This document shows positions 17,598-26,359 of a stretch of DNA of 64,000 nt, one piece after another. The position numbers and the translations under genes are program-made. The notes beneath the pieces are model-generated. The model ran no database searches, was not told the DNA's origin, and worked only from the letters and a program-made list of their open reading frames with translations. Each line of letters begins with the position of its first letter. Positions within the stretch are counted from its first letter, which is position 1. Source of the DNA: Reinekea sp. G2M2-21 (GTDB lineage: Bacteria; Pseudomonadota; Gammaproteobacteria; Pseudomonadales; Natronospirillaceae); NCBI RefSeq assembly GCF_015687175.1, contig NZ_JADPQG010000002.1:372001-436000 (forward strand), in the 5' to 3' direction.

Positions 17598-17708
17598 GTG
17601 AAGTTGATCGCCTCATCGCAGCGATTTGAATTTCCGAACGGCGTGCAGATTAAGCACCCCGCTTGTCGATTCTGCGGTACGCGCATCGAAGACGATCCGT
17701 TGCACTGA
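17598..17708 (+). CDS. Possible small zinc-knuckle-like protein (36 aa)
   Basis: A short frame from GTG 17598 to TGA 17706-17708 encodes 36 residues. Its end, HPACRFCGTRIEDDPLH, has a Cys-x2-Cys with flanking His residues, reminiscent of a one-knuckle metal site. It fills the gap between the divergent tex start and the convergent prenyltransferase gene. No ribosome site precedes the GTG, and the frame opens only at 17571. Coding status is uncertain. Confidence 0.3.
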   Translation: MKLIASSQRFEFPNGVQIKHPACRFCGTRIEDDPLH

Positions 17709-17727
17709 GTACGACGTTTCTGTCCGG

Positions 17728-18711
17728 TTAGACGATCAGGTTGAGTAACACCGCTAAGAACAAGCAGCCACTGAAGGCTTTGTTATGGTCAAACGCAAAC
17801 GCGACCAGATACAAAGGCCAAAACCCTTCTGGCAGATCCTCAGGCGCTTGTTTCGGGCGCTCATTGGCAAAATAGCGAACATTTTTTAAAGCTTTCGGCA
17901 ACGCCAACCATACCAGAAGAAACGGCCAGTTCAGCACACCCAGCAAAACGGCGATGGTGATGCCCAAATACTGCACCTGCCAGATCATCAGCACCATGAA
18001 ACGGCTGACCATTTCACCCAGCAACACAGGAAGCGTATTGATGCCTTTGCGTTTGTCCTCTTCCAATTTGTCTGTGTGTTTGCCGAACAAGACAGTGGTA
18101 GGTCCTAGGCCATAGAGCACGGCAAGCCAAAACACCGGGGTTGACCACTGACCGCTAACGACATATGCCGATCCACACACCATCAACGGTCCCCAAACCA
18201 ACCAGACCGCCGGCTCGCCCAGACCGATGTATTTCAACGGGTAGGTGTAAAACAAGACAAAGAACATACCCGCCAACATCAGGTAAAAAGTATTGATATC
18301 TGTCCGCCAAATAAGCACTGCGCCAATCAGCAGTGCCAGCCCACCGGTTACAGTGATGTAACGGAACAGCGTCGCTTCAGTGACGAATCCGGCTTCTAAC
18401 GGCTGCGGACCATATTGCGTGCGGAAATAGTTGTCTTTATCGACGCCTTTTTTAAAGTCAGTCCAATCGTTTACCAGATTGTTGGTGGCGTGTGCCAGCA
18501 CCAAACCCACTGTCACCAATATGGCATTCACCAGATCGAACGATCCGCTCGGCACAGCCATCAACAAACCGATCAACGCTGAAAACAGAGTCATCACAAA
18601 CACAGCAGAACGCGTGGCAATGAACCAGCGTTTCGCCAGTCCCATGGTTTGCCAGTCTGTCTGGTCAATTCGGGGGATTCGGGTAAGGATTTGAGTCCAG
18701 GCTGGAATCAC
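17728..18711 (-). CDS. UbiA/MenA-family prenyltransferase
   Basis: The 327-residue integral membrane protein has about eight to nine helices and both Asp-rich motifs of the UbiA superfamily: NDWTDFKKGVDKDN (Mg/prenyl diphosphate binding) and DKLEEDKRKGINTLPVLLG. The first motif resembles MenA (1,4-dihydroxy-2-naphthoate prenyltransferase) more than UbiA. No other menaquinone genes are near, so its aromatic acceptor is uncertain. GTG at 18709-18711 is preceded by CAGGAG; a TTG at 18727-18729 would add six residues. Confidence 0.85.
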   Translation of the reverse strand: MIPAWTQILTRIPRIDQTDWQTMGLAKRWFIATRSAVFVMTLFSALIGLLMAVPSGSFDLVNAILVTVGLVLAHATNNLVNDWTDFKKGVDKDNYFRTQYGPQPLEAGFVTEATLFRYITVTGGLALLIGAVLIWRTDINTFYLMLAGMFFVLFYTYPLKYIGLGEPAVWLVWGPLMVCGSAYVVSGQWSTPVFWLAVLYGLGPTTVLFGKHTDKLEEDKRKGINTLPVLLGEMVSRFMVLMIWQVQYLGITIAVLLGVLNWPFLLVWLALPKALKNVRYFANERPKQAPEDLPEGFWPLYLVAFAFDHNKAFSGCLFLAVLLNLIV

Positions 18712-18831
18712 AGTCGTCAGCTCCTGCAATGAGAATTGCCCGCATTAAAGCACGATTCCAGCCTTGGTTTTTAGACTTAATTACATTGAGTCCGACGTGA
18801 CGACTCATAAGCCGTCACAGAAGGCTTACTG

Positions 18832-19698
18832 TTAGCGATCAGGACCGTTGACCAGTTGCCATTCGCTGACACGCGGGTTCAGAAATCCGCAATCGGTGTA
18901 GGCTTTTACCACCAGCCCGTCCTTTTTCATCTGCATCAGACCACGGTGCAGGGCGGTGTTGAAATCCCAGCCAAGCGCATGAGCCCGTGACACGGCAAAA
19001 TGTCGGGTGCCGACCAACGCTATCTTCACTTCTGGAATGGGTACCATTTTTCCTTCGGGTAAATCCAGGGCTAAATCCGGTGTCGCCTGAAATGGCGCCA
19101 GCAGATAGTCGCTGTCACCGCTGAACACCTGAGTCACCATGTCACCCCAGGTATCGGTATGACTAACATTGGCACCAAAGGCCTGCAGGGTATTCCAGTC
19201 AATCACCCAGTTTTTACTCGAAACACCTTGCAGAGTCTGCAATTCAAGATTATCCCGGCTGTCCAGAGCTCGACTGTTCGCGGGTGACGTGTAAAAACCA
19301 GCTTCAAACTGGCCCCGTTCAATGACCGCCGTGGTGATATAAAGGTTATCCCAGCGCGGCGACAGATCTTTGCGCCATAAACTGGTAACCGAAGCAATGG
19401 CGTCGCCAGCTTCCAAGCCGTCCAGCATGGCACCATAGTCGGGTTGCTCTACAAACTGCACCTGAAACCGCCCACCTGTGCGCAATAACGCTTGTTGAAA
19501 CAGCACGACTTCGACCACATCACGTCGAGCCCCGTTGCCAGAATAGTCGGTGATGGTCGCCGGATCCCGGCCTGCCATGAATAATTGGTAGTCCGCAAGA
19601 ACGTCAGGTGGAATATAAACGGGTACGGTTTCAGCGAAAGAAAAGGTGGTCAGAGTCGTGAGAGTGAACGCGGTGAAGATCAGGCGAAATAGTTTCAT
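18832..19698 (-). CDS. Periplasmic solute-binding-like protein (type 3 fold)
   Basis: The 288-residue product has a signal peptide (MKLFRLIFTAFTLTTLTTFS, cleavage after FAE-type site near 22) and a two-lobed binding-protein layout: a REXXL-like early segment, then a mid-domain (LQGVSSKNWVIDW) and a late QMKKDGLV segment typical of SBP_bac_3-like proteins. No transporter genes are adjacent, so it may serve as a sensor or orphan binding protein. ATG at 19696-19698 follows GAGGCAAC. The shared 239-base divergent region lies upstream. Confidence 0.75.
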   Translation of the reverse strand: MKLFRLIFTAFTLTTLTTFSFAETVPVYIPPDVLADYQLFMAGRDPATITDYSGNGARRDVVEVVLFQQALLRTGGRFQVQFVEQPDYGAMLDGLEAGDAIASVTSLWRKDLSPRWDNLYITTAVIERGQFEAGFYTSPANSRALDSRDNLELQTLQGVSSKNWVIDWNTLQAFGANVSHTDTWGDMVTQVFSGDSDYLLAPFQATPDLALDLPEGKMVPIPEVKIALVGTRHFAVSRAHALGWDFNTALHRGLMQMKKDGLVVKAYTDCGFLNPRVSEWQLVNGPDR

Positions 19699-19937
19699 GT
19701 TGCCTCCTCGTATTATTATAATACCAAAATAGTACCTTTTGATTGAAAAACAGGCAATAAATAAACCCAATTAATAAATTGGTACTAACATCACAGACAA
19801 CAAGACCAATTCATATTCCTCTTCATCGCGTGATAGCACCAATCTTGATGGCTATCGATTGTGTTCGAACCGAGAACCGGGTCAAATACAGATCGAGCGT
19901 CTATCAACCATTGAAGGGCATAAGTAAGGAGACACCC

Positions 19938-20663
19938 GTGAACATAGTAGCCATCGGCGGAGGCGAGCTTCGGCTAGAGCAAACCTTGCCAATCGATCGT
20001 TTCATCGTCGATTTAACCGGGAAGCCACAGCCTAATGCCCTGTTTCTACCCACCGCGAGCCAGGATTCCGCCGGGTACTGCGAAACGTTCAGAAACGTTT
20101 ACGGTAAAACACTGGGTTGCCAGGTTGAGTTTTTGTGCCTGAGCCAGCCGCGATTAACCAAAGAGGACATCGAACAGCGTATTGCCAACGCCGACCTGGT
20201 TTATGTAGGCGGTGGTAACACGCGGTTGATGATGCAGCGCTGGCACGAAACCGGAGTCGATCACTTACTCCTTGAGGCAGGGCAGCGCGGGTGCGTACTC
20301 AGTGGATTAAGCGCCGGTGCGATCTGCTGGTTTCAAGCCGGGCTGTCGGACAGTGACGCGTTCAATGATGAGGCGGATTGGTCCTTTGCTTCCGTTGCGG
20401 GCTTAAACCTGACGCCGGAGATTTTTTGCCCGCATGTCGACTCTGAACAACGCCATCAACCCTTTACAGAACTGGTCCGGAACACCGATGCTGTTGGACT
20501 GGGCGCCGATGATGGCGCCGCTGTTTGGATACATGACAATCGCTACCTGGCTCTCAGTTGTTTGCCCAACGCAGCAGTTGGGCTCTACCGGTCGTCCAAG
20601 CAAGGGCTGGATTATCAGCGCTACGGCGATGGCCAGAAATTGCCTTTAGGAGAGTCTGCGTGA
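19938..20663 (+). CDS. Peptidase S51 / dipeptidase E-like protein
   Basis: The 241-residue product has the class I glutamine amidotransferase-like fold of family S51: an N-terminal IVAIGGGELR strand, ADLVYVGGGNTRLMMQRW, and the nucleophile elbow LSGLSAGAICWF with Ser in GLSAG, followed by GLGADDGAA. Such enzymes cleave Asp-X dipeptides or cyanophycin-derived peptides. The start is GTG at 19938-19940, behind AAGGAGA with 5-base spacing; an upstream ATG-free extension to 19779 is rejected. Its TGA overlaps the GTG of the next gene (GTGA), indicating translational coupling. Confidence 0.85.
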   Translation: MNIVAIGGGELRLEQTLPIDRFIVDLTGKPQPNALFLPTASQDSAGYCETFRNVYGKTLGCQVEFLCLSQPRLTKEDIEQRIANADLVYVGGGNTRLMMQRWHETGVDHLLLEAGQRGCVLSGLSAGAICWFQAGLSDSDAFNDEADWSFASVAGLNLTPEIFCPHVDSEQRHQPFTELVRNTDAVGLGADDGAAVWIHDNRYLALSCLPNAAVGLYRSSKQGLDYQRYGDGQKLPLGESA

Positions 20664-21253
20664 ATTTTTTGACCCTGGTTCGTCATGGTGAAACGGATTT
20701 TAATCGGCAAGGTCGGCTGCAAGGTCAGACCAACACCCCTTTAAACCGCGACGGTCAGCAACAGGCCCAGCGAGTGGCCGAAGTACTGAAATCGCAGACA
20801 TTTGATGGCCTGTGGTCCAGCCCTTTAGACCGAGCGTTGAACACGGCCATCACCATCAATGAACATCATCAGCTGCCAATCCAAACCATGGAAGTACTGA
20901 TAGAACGCTCATTCGGTACATTCGAAGGCCTGCCAGTGGCACAGCTGCGCGCTCATGAGCCCGACGATATGGAGTCGCTGCAGGACTTCGTCATTCCCGG
21001 TGGCGAGTCTATCGCGCAATTACAACAACGGGCGAGAGAGCTGGCAGATCGAATTAGAGCTGAGCCCAATGAACATCTACTCATTGTAGGACACGCCGGT
21101 CTGTTTCGGCCCGTAATCGGCGCGTTGCTGAATTGGCCGATGGACCGTTGGTTCCATCTCGCTCAGCACAACACTTGCCTGAACAGCTTTCGTTTCGATG
21201 AGGACGGTCAGGTGGTGGCATACCAGTTGAATGATCACCAGCATTGTCTATAA
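20660..21253 (+). CDS. Histidine phosphatase family protein
   Basis: This 197-residue phosphoglycerate-mutase-like phosphatase has the catalytic LVRHGETDFN motif near the N-terminus (His9), a second Arg in SSPLDRAL, Glu in IERSFGTFEG and the second catalytic His in LIVGHAGLFRP. The substrate cannot be told from sequence; CobC-like and general sugar-phosphatase roles are possible. It starts at GTG 20660, overlapping the stop of the S51 gene by four bases after AGGAGAG, so the two are co-translated. Confidence 0.88.
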   Translation: MNFLTLVRHGETDFNRQGRLQGQTNTPLNRDGQQQAQRVAEVLKSQTFDGLWSSPLDRALNTAITINEHHQLPIQTMEVLIERSFGTFEGLPVAQLRAHEPDDMESLQDFVIPGGESIAQLQQRARELADRIRAEPNEHLLIVGHAGLFRPVIGALLNWPMDRWFHLAQHNTCLNSFRFDEDGQVVAYQLNDHQHCL

Positions 21254-21295
21254 ATGGACAGCATCGACGACAACCACCTGCATTGGAAACCAACC

Positions 21296-21832
21296 ATGCC
21301 TTACTGTGCAAAACAAAGGGGTTTCACTTTGGTCGAATTGATCCTCGTGATCATCATCATTGGCATCCTGTCGGCTATTTTTATTCCCAGTTATTGGGAG
21401 GTATCCCGGCAGGCGCGAATCGCCACGTTGGATGGTGTCAGTGCCGCCATGCGCTCTGCCGCGGCCATAACCCGAGTAAAGGCTTTGTCTCAGGGGTTGG
21501 AAATTGCGCCGAGCAATCCAGGCAATGGGCAGCAGAATTACATTGTGGATGTCGAAGGGCTGTCTGTCGAAGTTGATTGGCGGAATCTGTGTCCAGAAAG
21601 CATTCCAGAATGGGGCGATGCGCTGTCAGACAGTACGTTGTCAATGCTCGATTACATTCAATTAACGGCAAATCCAACCGGACTCGACGGCGATCTGAAA
21701 ACCGAGGTAGACAATCAATTCACCCGGGTCGGCTATCAGTTTCCGTCCGCCGGCAAGCTGGGTTGCTTTGTGGAATACGATTCGTTCGGCGACCCGATGT
21801 GCACCGTCCGTTTGGTTATCGACGACTGCTAA
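21296..21832 (+). CDS. Type IV pilin-like (pseudopilin) protein
   Basis: The 178-residue product begins with a short leader and the prepilin peptidase site RG|FTLVEL (mature residue Phe, Glu at +5), followed by a classical hydrophobic N-helix (ILVIIIIGILSAIFIPSYW). The mature domain is acidic and has three cysteines, two near the end (LGCFVEYD and IDDC) as in a pilin disulfide loop. No other pilus genes are adjacent, so it is a minor or orphan pilin. I chose ATG at 21296; another ATG at 21254, directly after the phosphatase stop, would make a 23-residue leader. Confidence 0.82.
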   Translation: MPYCAKQRGFTLVELILVIIIIGILSAIFIPSYWEVSRQARIATLDGVSAAMRSAAAITRVKALSQGLEIAPSNPGNGQQNYIVDVEGLSVEVDWRNLCPESIPEWGDALSDSTLSMLDYIQLTANPTGLDGDLKTEVDNQFTRVGYQFPSAGKLGCFVEYDSFGDPMCTVRLVIDDC

Positions 21833-21842
21833 CTAACCGGAG

Positions 21843-23078
21843 TTAGGGTTCCGTGACGACGCTGGAGCCAACGGTCGTTTGCGCTTGCCGGTTCAATAAC
21901 TCCTGATCACTGCGTAAATACAACCATGCGGCGACAAGTAAAACCAGCGCCGTTGAGAAAAACAACGTCGGCCCCCCCGCAAACTGCAACACAATACCAC
22001 CAACCAATGGCGAAAGGCTGACGCCAATAGCACCCAAACCACTGGCACCGAAATAGGTTCCGCGCATATGATCCGGCGCGATACGGTCAATCAGCAGACT
22101 AAAGGTTGGAAACAGCACCACTTCCCCTAAACTTAACACCACGGTCGCCACATACCACCAATACACTGGACCATGCAGCGGAATAAAGCCGTACATGACA
22201 AAAGCGCCGATAAACCCGATCAAACCGACATTCACGCGAAACAACAGACTGCGATTGGACAGTAACTTCAGTATCGGAAACTGCAACAGCACAATAATAG
22301 ATGCGTTAATCAGCATTATGGGGGTATAGATTTGCACCACCCGATCGCCCAGTTGATTGAGGTATTGCACCAACGACGTCTCTTGATGCAGATAGCTGTA
22401 CATCACTAAGGCATTAGCCAGAATCAATAACAGAAAAGCGTGATCTTTGCGCAGCACCCGCATCGCATCGCGAAACCGGTAAGGAATTTTTGGCACTTCT
22501 TCATTGCTGTTGATACGGCGAAATACCCAGACAAAACTCAATCCCCAGGTGCCATAGGCTAGGGCCACCAGCCAAAACGTGGTTTGCGCTCCAGTGAAAC
22601 CCAGATTCAGCCCCACCAACGGTCCAAAGGCGGCGCCAACGTTCACCAAGTAATAACGTACATGATGCGCCAGCTCTCGTTGCGATTTGTCCGCAATCAG
22701 ATCCGAAATCATCGCCCGGGCAGGTGGTTCCAGCATGGAACGGCTCATACCGACACATACAGCACCCATCGCAAACAGCCAGGCGACCGACGCCAACGCG
22801 AGCAAAATGAAGGCCAACACATAGATGCCACAGGCCGCGACGATGACTCCCTTGCGGCCGATTTTATCGGACAGGAACCCGACATACAGTGAGAACAGGG
22901 CGCCGGCCAATGCGGTCATACTGAGAATGGCGCCAATCTGCGACTGGGGCATGGCGAATTTATTGTGCAGAATCACCGCCATAAACGGCCAGACCATAAA
23001 AAAAGACGCACGCGTCAAAAAAGTTCCTAGCAAAACGACCCATACGGCAGCGGGAAAACGGGAGAGTTGAGCAAACAT
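21843..23078 (-). CDS. MFS transporter (drug exporter type)
   Basis: The 411-residue protein has about twelve membrane helices in two halves. It carries motif A in the 2-3 loop (GFLSDKIGRKG) and a PARAMISDL stretch after TM4. The pattern fits the 12-TMS MdtH/YdeD-type efflux family rather than sugar uptake. Substrate unknown. It is convergent with the pilin gene with ten bases between stops. The start is ATG at 23076-23078 without an obvious ribosome site. Confidence 0.88.
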   Translation of the reverse strand: MFAQLSRFPAAVWVVLLGTFLTRASFFMVWPFMAVILHNKFAMPQSQIGAILSMTALAGALFSLYVGFLSDKIGRKGVIVAACGIYVLAFILLALASVAWLFAMGAVCVGMSRSMLEPPARAMISDLIADKSQRELAHHVRYYLVNVGAAFGPLVGLNLGFTGAQTTFWLVALAYGTWGLSFVWVFRRINSNEEVPKIPYRFRDAMRVLRKDHAFLLLILANALVMYSYLHQETSLVQYLNQLGDRVVQIYTPIMLINASIIVLLQFPILKLLSNRSLLFRVNVGLIGFIGAFVMYGFIPLHGPVYWWYVATVVLSLGEVVLFPTFSLLIDRIAPDHMRGTYFGASGLGAIGVSLSPLVGGIVLQFAGGPTLFFSTALVLLVAAWLYLRSDQELLNRQAQTTVGSSVVTEP

Positions 23079-23170
23079 AGCAAGACGGGCACCAATTTTC
23101 AGGGGCGCGAAGTATACGTCAAATTGGCAGGTTCAGCGAATTGAAACAACAGGCGAGCCAAAGGCCAACG

Positions 23171-24415
23171 TCAATCAAACAGCTGCTCGGCGAAATGCTC
23201 TAATTGAATGCCGAGATGGCCATCGGGTAACACATTGGCAATGTGAATCCGGGTCTCGCCTTGGGCGGCTGTCATGCTTGTTAGATCCCAGATAGCCCCC
23301 AGTCTGAACCCCTGATTGGTCGGCATCAGGATACGGACCTTTGGATACAAACGCTGGCCTTCGGCTGCCTGAATGACGACGGCGAGATCACCGGACGTTA
23401 GCTCAACCAGGGTCCCTGGGGTCACCCATCCTAAGAAATGAATAAAGGCTTCCACCATCTGGCCATCGAATTGGCTGTCGCGGAGACGCCATAGAATACC
23501 CATGGCTTCATGATGGGATCGGGCTTTTTGATAGACACGGTTGGAGGTAATGGCGTCGTAGGCATCGACAATCGCAACTATTTTCGCCATATCATCAATC
23601 TGACTACCGGTTTGACCTGACGGATAGCCTTTGCCATCGGGCCGCTCATGATGATGTCGGATGCCATTCAAGATACGTTCGCTCAGTTCTGGTTCGTGAC
23701 GTAACCGCTCATAGCCATAAACGGGGTGTTGCTTCATGACTTCGTATTCGTCTTGGGTCAATTTGCCGGGTTTGTTCAGCACCTGGTGATCGACATCGAT
23801 TTTGCCGAGGTCGTGCAGCAGACCAGCGACACCAACTTGAGCCACATCGCGATCATTCCAACCCAACGTGCGGGCCAGCCCCATAGCCAACACACAGACA
23901 TTCAGACAATGCTCTGCAGTGTAGGCATCCTCATGTTTAATCCGTGTAAGCCAAACCAGCGCCGGTAAGTTGTCAGCCAATGACATGGCCATGCGGCGAA
24001 CCGACACGACCGTAGTACGGACATCATCCTGACCAAGATCTTTAAAATGATCGATTATGCGCCGGGCTTGTTTATTCAGATCAAGATAGCTCGTCAGCGA
24101 TGCTTTCATCGACTGCGCGGTAATGGGTTTCTTGATCAGAGGCGAAGGAGGGCGATTCGGCGAAATAGACTGCATCGCCGCCGACACTGATTGGGCGTTA
24201 CGACTTTTGGCAATATCAACAATGACCCATTCGCAGTGCTGTTGGATCCAAAGTTTTTCGACCTCGTCGGCGACCACAAAGCCTTGCAAAAGAAATGGCG
24301 TTTCACTCCAGGCAGCCGACAAACGAGCGACATAATGCCCAAGCTGTAGCTGGTGACTGGGTATTTTTTGCTGATTTTCCCAAATGGTCTGGTCAGTTTC
24401 CTGGCCAACTTGCAT
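23171..24415 (-). CDS. HD-GYP c-di-GMP phosphodiesterase with DUF3391 domain
   Basis: The 414-residue protein has an N-terminal DUF3391-type region (about 20-130) and an HD-GYP domain (about 155-330) with the metal-binding HD in GLLHDLGKID, HHHERPDGKGYP with GYP intact, and a conserved EHCLNV-type histidine. It should hydrolyse c-di-GMP to GMP via pGpG. There is no receiver domain, so control is probably through the N-terminal region or by expression. It is divergent from the HU-like gene. Confidence 0.92.
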   Translation of the reverse strand: MQVGQETDQTIWENQQKIPSHQLQLGHYVARLSAAWSETPFLLQGFVVADEVEKLWIQQHCEWVIVDIAKSRNAQSVSAAMQSISPNRPPSPLIKKPITAQSMKASLTSYLDLNKQARRIIDHFKDLGQDDVRTTVVSVRRMAMSLADNLPALVWLTRIKHEDAYTAEHCLNVCVLAMGLARTLGWNDRDVAQVGVAGLLHDLGKIDVDHQVLNKPGKLTQDEYEVMKQHPVYGYERLRHEPELSERILNGIRHHHERPDGKGYPSGQTGSQIDDMAKIVAIVDAYDAITSNRVYQKARSHHEAMGILWRLRDSQFDGQMVEAFIHFLGWVTPGTLVELTSGDLAVVIQAAEGQRLYPKVRILMPTNQGFRLGAIWDLTSMTAAQGETRIHIANVLPDGHLGIQLEHFAEQLFD

Positions 24416-24562
24416 ACGATACGCCTGAATTCGTCTGAATAATTACCAATAGTACAGCTTTATACAGAAAATCCACGAATGTTCTATTGTCTTTTTGTGC
24501 CACTTTGTAATACTCCGCGCATCGACTGACGTCATTCCATCAAACACACAAAGGACAATCCA

Positions 24563-24892
24563 ATGGCTAAAAAACCAACCGCCATTAAAGAACGTTACAC
24601 AAAAACCCAAATTTTAACTGAGATTGCCGAAAGCACGGAATTAAGCAAAAAGCAGGTTCAGGCGGTTTTAGACGAACTCGCAGACATCATGGAACGCCAC
24701 ATCAAGAAGCGCGCCTGTGGTGAATTTGTACTGCCAGGTTTGATGAAAATTCAAACCGTTAAAAAGCCTGCCCGTAAAGCCCGTCCTGGTGTTAACCCAT
24801 TCACCGGTGAAGAAATTATGATTGCGGCCAAGCCAGCAAGTACGACGGTAAAAATCCGTCCATTGAAAAAATTGAAGGACATGGCGGTTTAA
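24563..24892 (+). CDS. Divergent HU-family DNA-binding protein
   Basis: The 109-residue basic protein has the HU/IHF fold: an N-terminal YTKTQILTEIAEST helix pair, a dimer core, and the beta arm carrying RPGVNPFTGEE (the proline-containing intercalating arm) and a PLKKLKDM end. It is longer than HU (90) by a lysine-rich leader. It resembles the extra HU-like proteins found next to main HU genes in pseudomonads. It would bend and compact DNA. The start ATG follows AAGGAC. A hairpin at 24912-24930 follows. Confidence 0.9.
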   Translation: MAKKPTAIKERYTKTQILTEIAESTELSKKQVQAVLDELADIMERHIKKRACGEFVLPGLMKIQTVKKPARKARPGVNPFTGEEIMIAAKPASTTVKIRPLKKLKDMAV

Positions 24893-24911
24893 ACCAACTT
24901 GTCCTCTCCCG

Positions 24912-24930
24912 GGCCCAATATCATTGGGCC
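24912..24930 (+). terminator. Hairpin terminator after the HU-like gene
   Basis: Stem GGCCCAAT/ATTGGGCC with ATC loop, followed by TTGTTAG. The T tract is broken, so termination may be partial. It lies directly before the Lrp-family gene. Confidence 0.55.
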
Positions 24931-24949
24931 TTGTTAGCTGCTCACTTCG

Positions 24950-25468
24950 GTGCCCGCCTTGACTCAAAACACGTCAAAATCCCGACCATTGGATCGCATT
25001 GATCTGAAAATACTCAAAGCCCTGCAGGATAATGCACGCTTGTCTTATGTCGACCTCGCCCAAAAAGTCGGTTTGTCGACCACGCCATGCATGGACCGGG
25101 TTAAACGATTGGAGCATTCAGGTTATATTCAGGGCTACCACGCCAAATTAGATCCCGATAACCTGGGTCTTGAATTATTGGTCTTCCTGGAAATAACCCT
25201 AGCCAGTCAGTCCCCGGAGGCGTTTGCCGAGTTTAATCAAGCCACGGCGAAATTGAATTACGTACAGGAGTGTCACTTGATTTCCGGCCAGTCTGATTAT
25301 CTGTTAAAACTGCGCCTGCCGGATTTAAAAAGCTATCGTAAACATTTGGGTGAACTGCTGTTGGCACTGCCACACGTTCGTGAATCGAAAAGTCATATCG
25401 TCATGGAGGCGTCGAAGCAAACCGACAAGCTACCCATTGATTTGGTCAGTCATCGCTTTCGAACTTAA
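24950..25468 (+). CDS. Lrp/AsnC-family transcriptional regulator
   Basis: The 172-residue product has an N-terminal winged-helix (LDRIDLKILKALQDNARLSY, then KVGLSTTPCMDRVKRLE) and a C-terminal RAM/AsnC ligand domain (LVFLEITL, ECHLISGQSDYLLKL). It is the feast/famine type that senses amino acids and is close in length to Lrp (164). GTG at 24950 or TTG at 24959 are possible starts, neither with a clear ribosome site. Targets unknown; the EamA and LysE-type exporters nearby are plausible candidates by general precedent only. Confidence 0.9.
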   Translation: MPALTQNTSKSRPLDRIDLKILKALQDNARLSYVDLAQKVGLSTTPCMDRVKRLEHSGYIQGYHAKLDPDNLGLELLVFLEITLASQSPEAFAEFNQATAKLNYVQECHLISGQSDYLLKLRLPDLKSYRKHLGELLLALPHVRESKSHIVMEASKQTDKLPIDLVSHRFRT

Positions 25469-25619
25469 GGCCGTAAAAACAAACGTTAAATTCCAGCCCA
25501 GCGTTGCATCAAATTCGAACGCGGGGTTTTCAACCGCAAAAAATAGGCTAAGGTATGCTGACAGAGTCATTAAATCTTAGCGATCAAAGCAAACATCAGA
25601 GTCCATTCAGGAGTAAATT

Positions 25620-26297
25620 ATGATCAATCGTTGGGCAAAAATTGGCCTTCCCCTGGCATTAACCGGCGCTGTGCTATCCGGTTGTACCACCTTAGAAGCG
25701 TACTCTGGTGAGACGCAAATCAGTGGCGCATCAAAAGGTGCCATTGCTGGTGGTCTGATTGGTGCTGTTATCGGTGCGGCGACCGCACCAAAAGAAGAAC
25801 GCGCCAAGCGAGCCATTATTGGCGCCGGTATCGGTGGTGTCGCCGGTGGTGGGGTTGGTTTTTACATGGACCAACAGGAAAAGGAATTACGTGATGAATT
25901 GGTGGGTTCCGGAGTTCAGGTGCAACGAACCGAGGAAGGCCAGATTGATCTGATCATGCCTGGCAATATCACCTTCGATGTAGGCAGCGCGGATGTGGCA
26001 GAATCGTTCCTCCCTACTCTGAAATCGGTGGCCAAAGTGTTGAAAGAATATGAAAACACGTTGGTAACCATCGGTGGACATACCGACAGCAGCGGTTCTG
26101 AAGAGTTTAACCAATTACTGTCTGAGCAACGGGCAACTTCTGTTGCCAATATTGTTTTACAGGAAGGTATCGTGGTTGAACGCGTTGCCGCCGTCGGCTT
26201 CGGCGAAATGCAACCCATTGCGGATAATGGTACCGCTGAGGGTCGCGCCGAGAACCGTCGTGTTGAAATCACGTTGGATGCAATCGTCGCCGAATAA
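25620..26297 (+). CDS. OmpA-domain lipoprotein (YiaD-like)
   Basis: The 225-residue product has a lipoprotein signal with lipobox LSGC (Cys22), then a glycine-zipper segment (GAIAGGLIGAVIGAAT, GAGIGGVAGGGVGF) and a C-terminal OmpA peptidoglycan-binding domain: ITFDVGSADV, VTIGGHTDSSGS, NQLLSEQRATSV, ENRRVEITL. It should anchor the outer membrane to peptidoglycan. ATG at 25620 follows AGGAGTAAATT. Its terminator lies at 26318-26342. Confidence 0.93.
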   Translation: MINRWAKIGLPLALTGAVLSGCTTLEAYSGETQISGASKGAIAGGLIGAVIGAATAPKEERAKRAIIGAGIGGVAGGGVGFYMDQQEKELRDELVGSGVQVQRTEEGQIDLIMPGNITFDVGSADVAESFLPTLKSVAKVLKEYENTLVTIGGHTDSSGSEEFNQLLSEQRATSVANIVLQEGIVVERVAAVGFGEMQPIADNGTAEGRAENRRVEITLDAIVAE

Positions 26298-26317
26298 AAA
26301 CTCGGATCGATATTACC

Positions 26318-26342
26318 GGGGTCTCGTTTGAGGCCCCTTTTT
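26318..26342 (+). terminator. Rho-independent terminator
   Basis: Stem GGGGTCTC/GAGGCCCC (one G-U pair) with loop GTTT, followed by TTTTTC, 20 bases after the OmpA-type lipoprotein stop. Confidence 0.85.
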
Positions 26343-26359
26343 CGTTTGGGGAATGTCTG

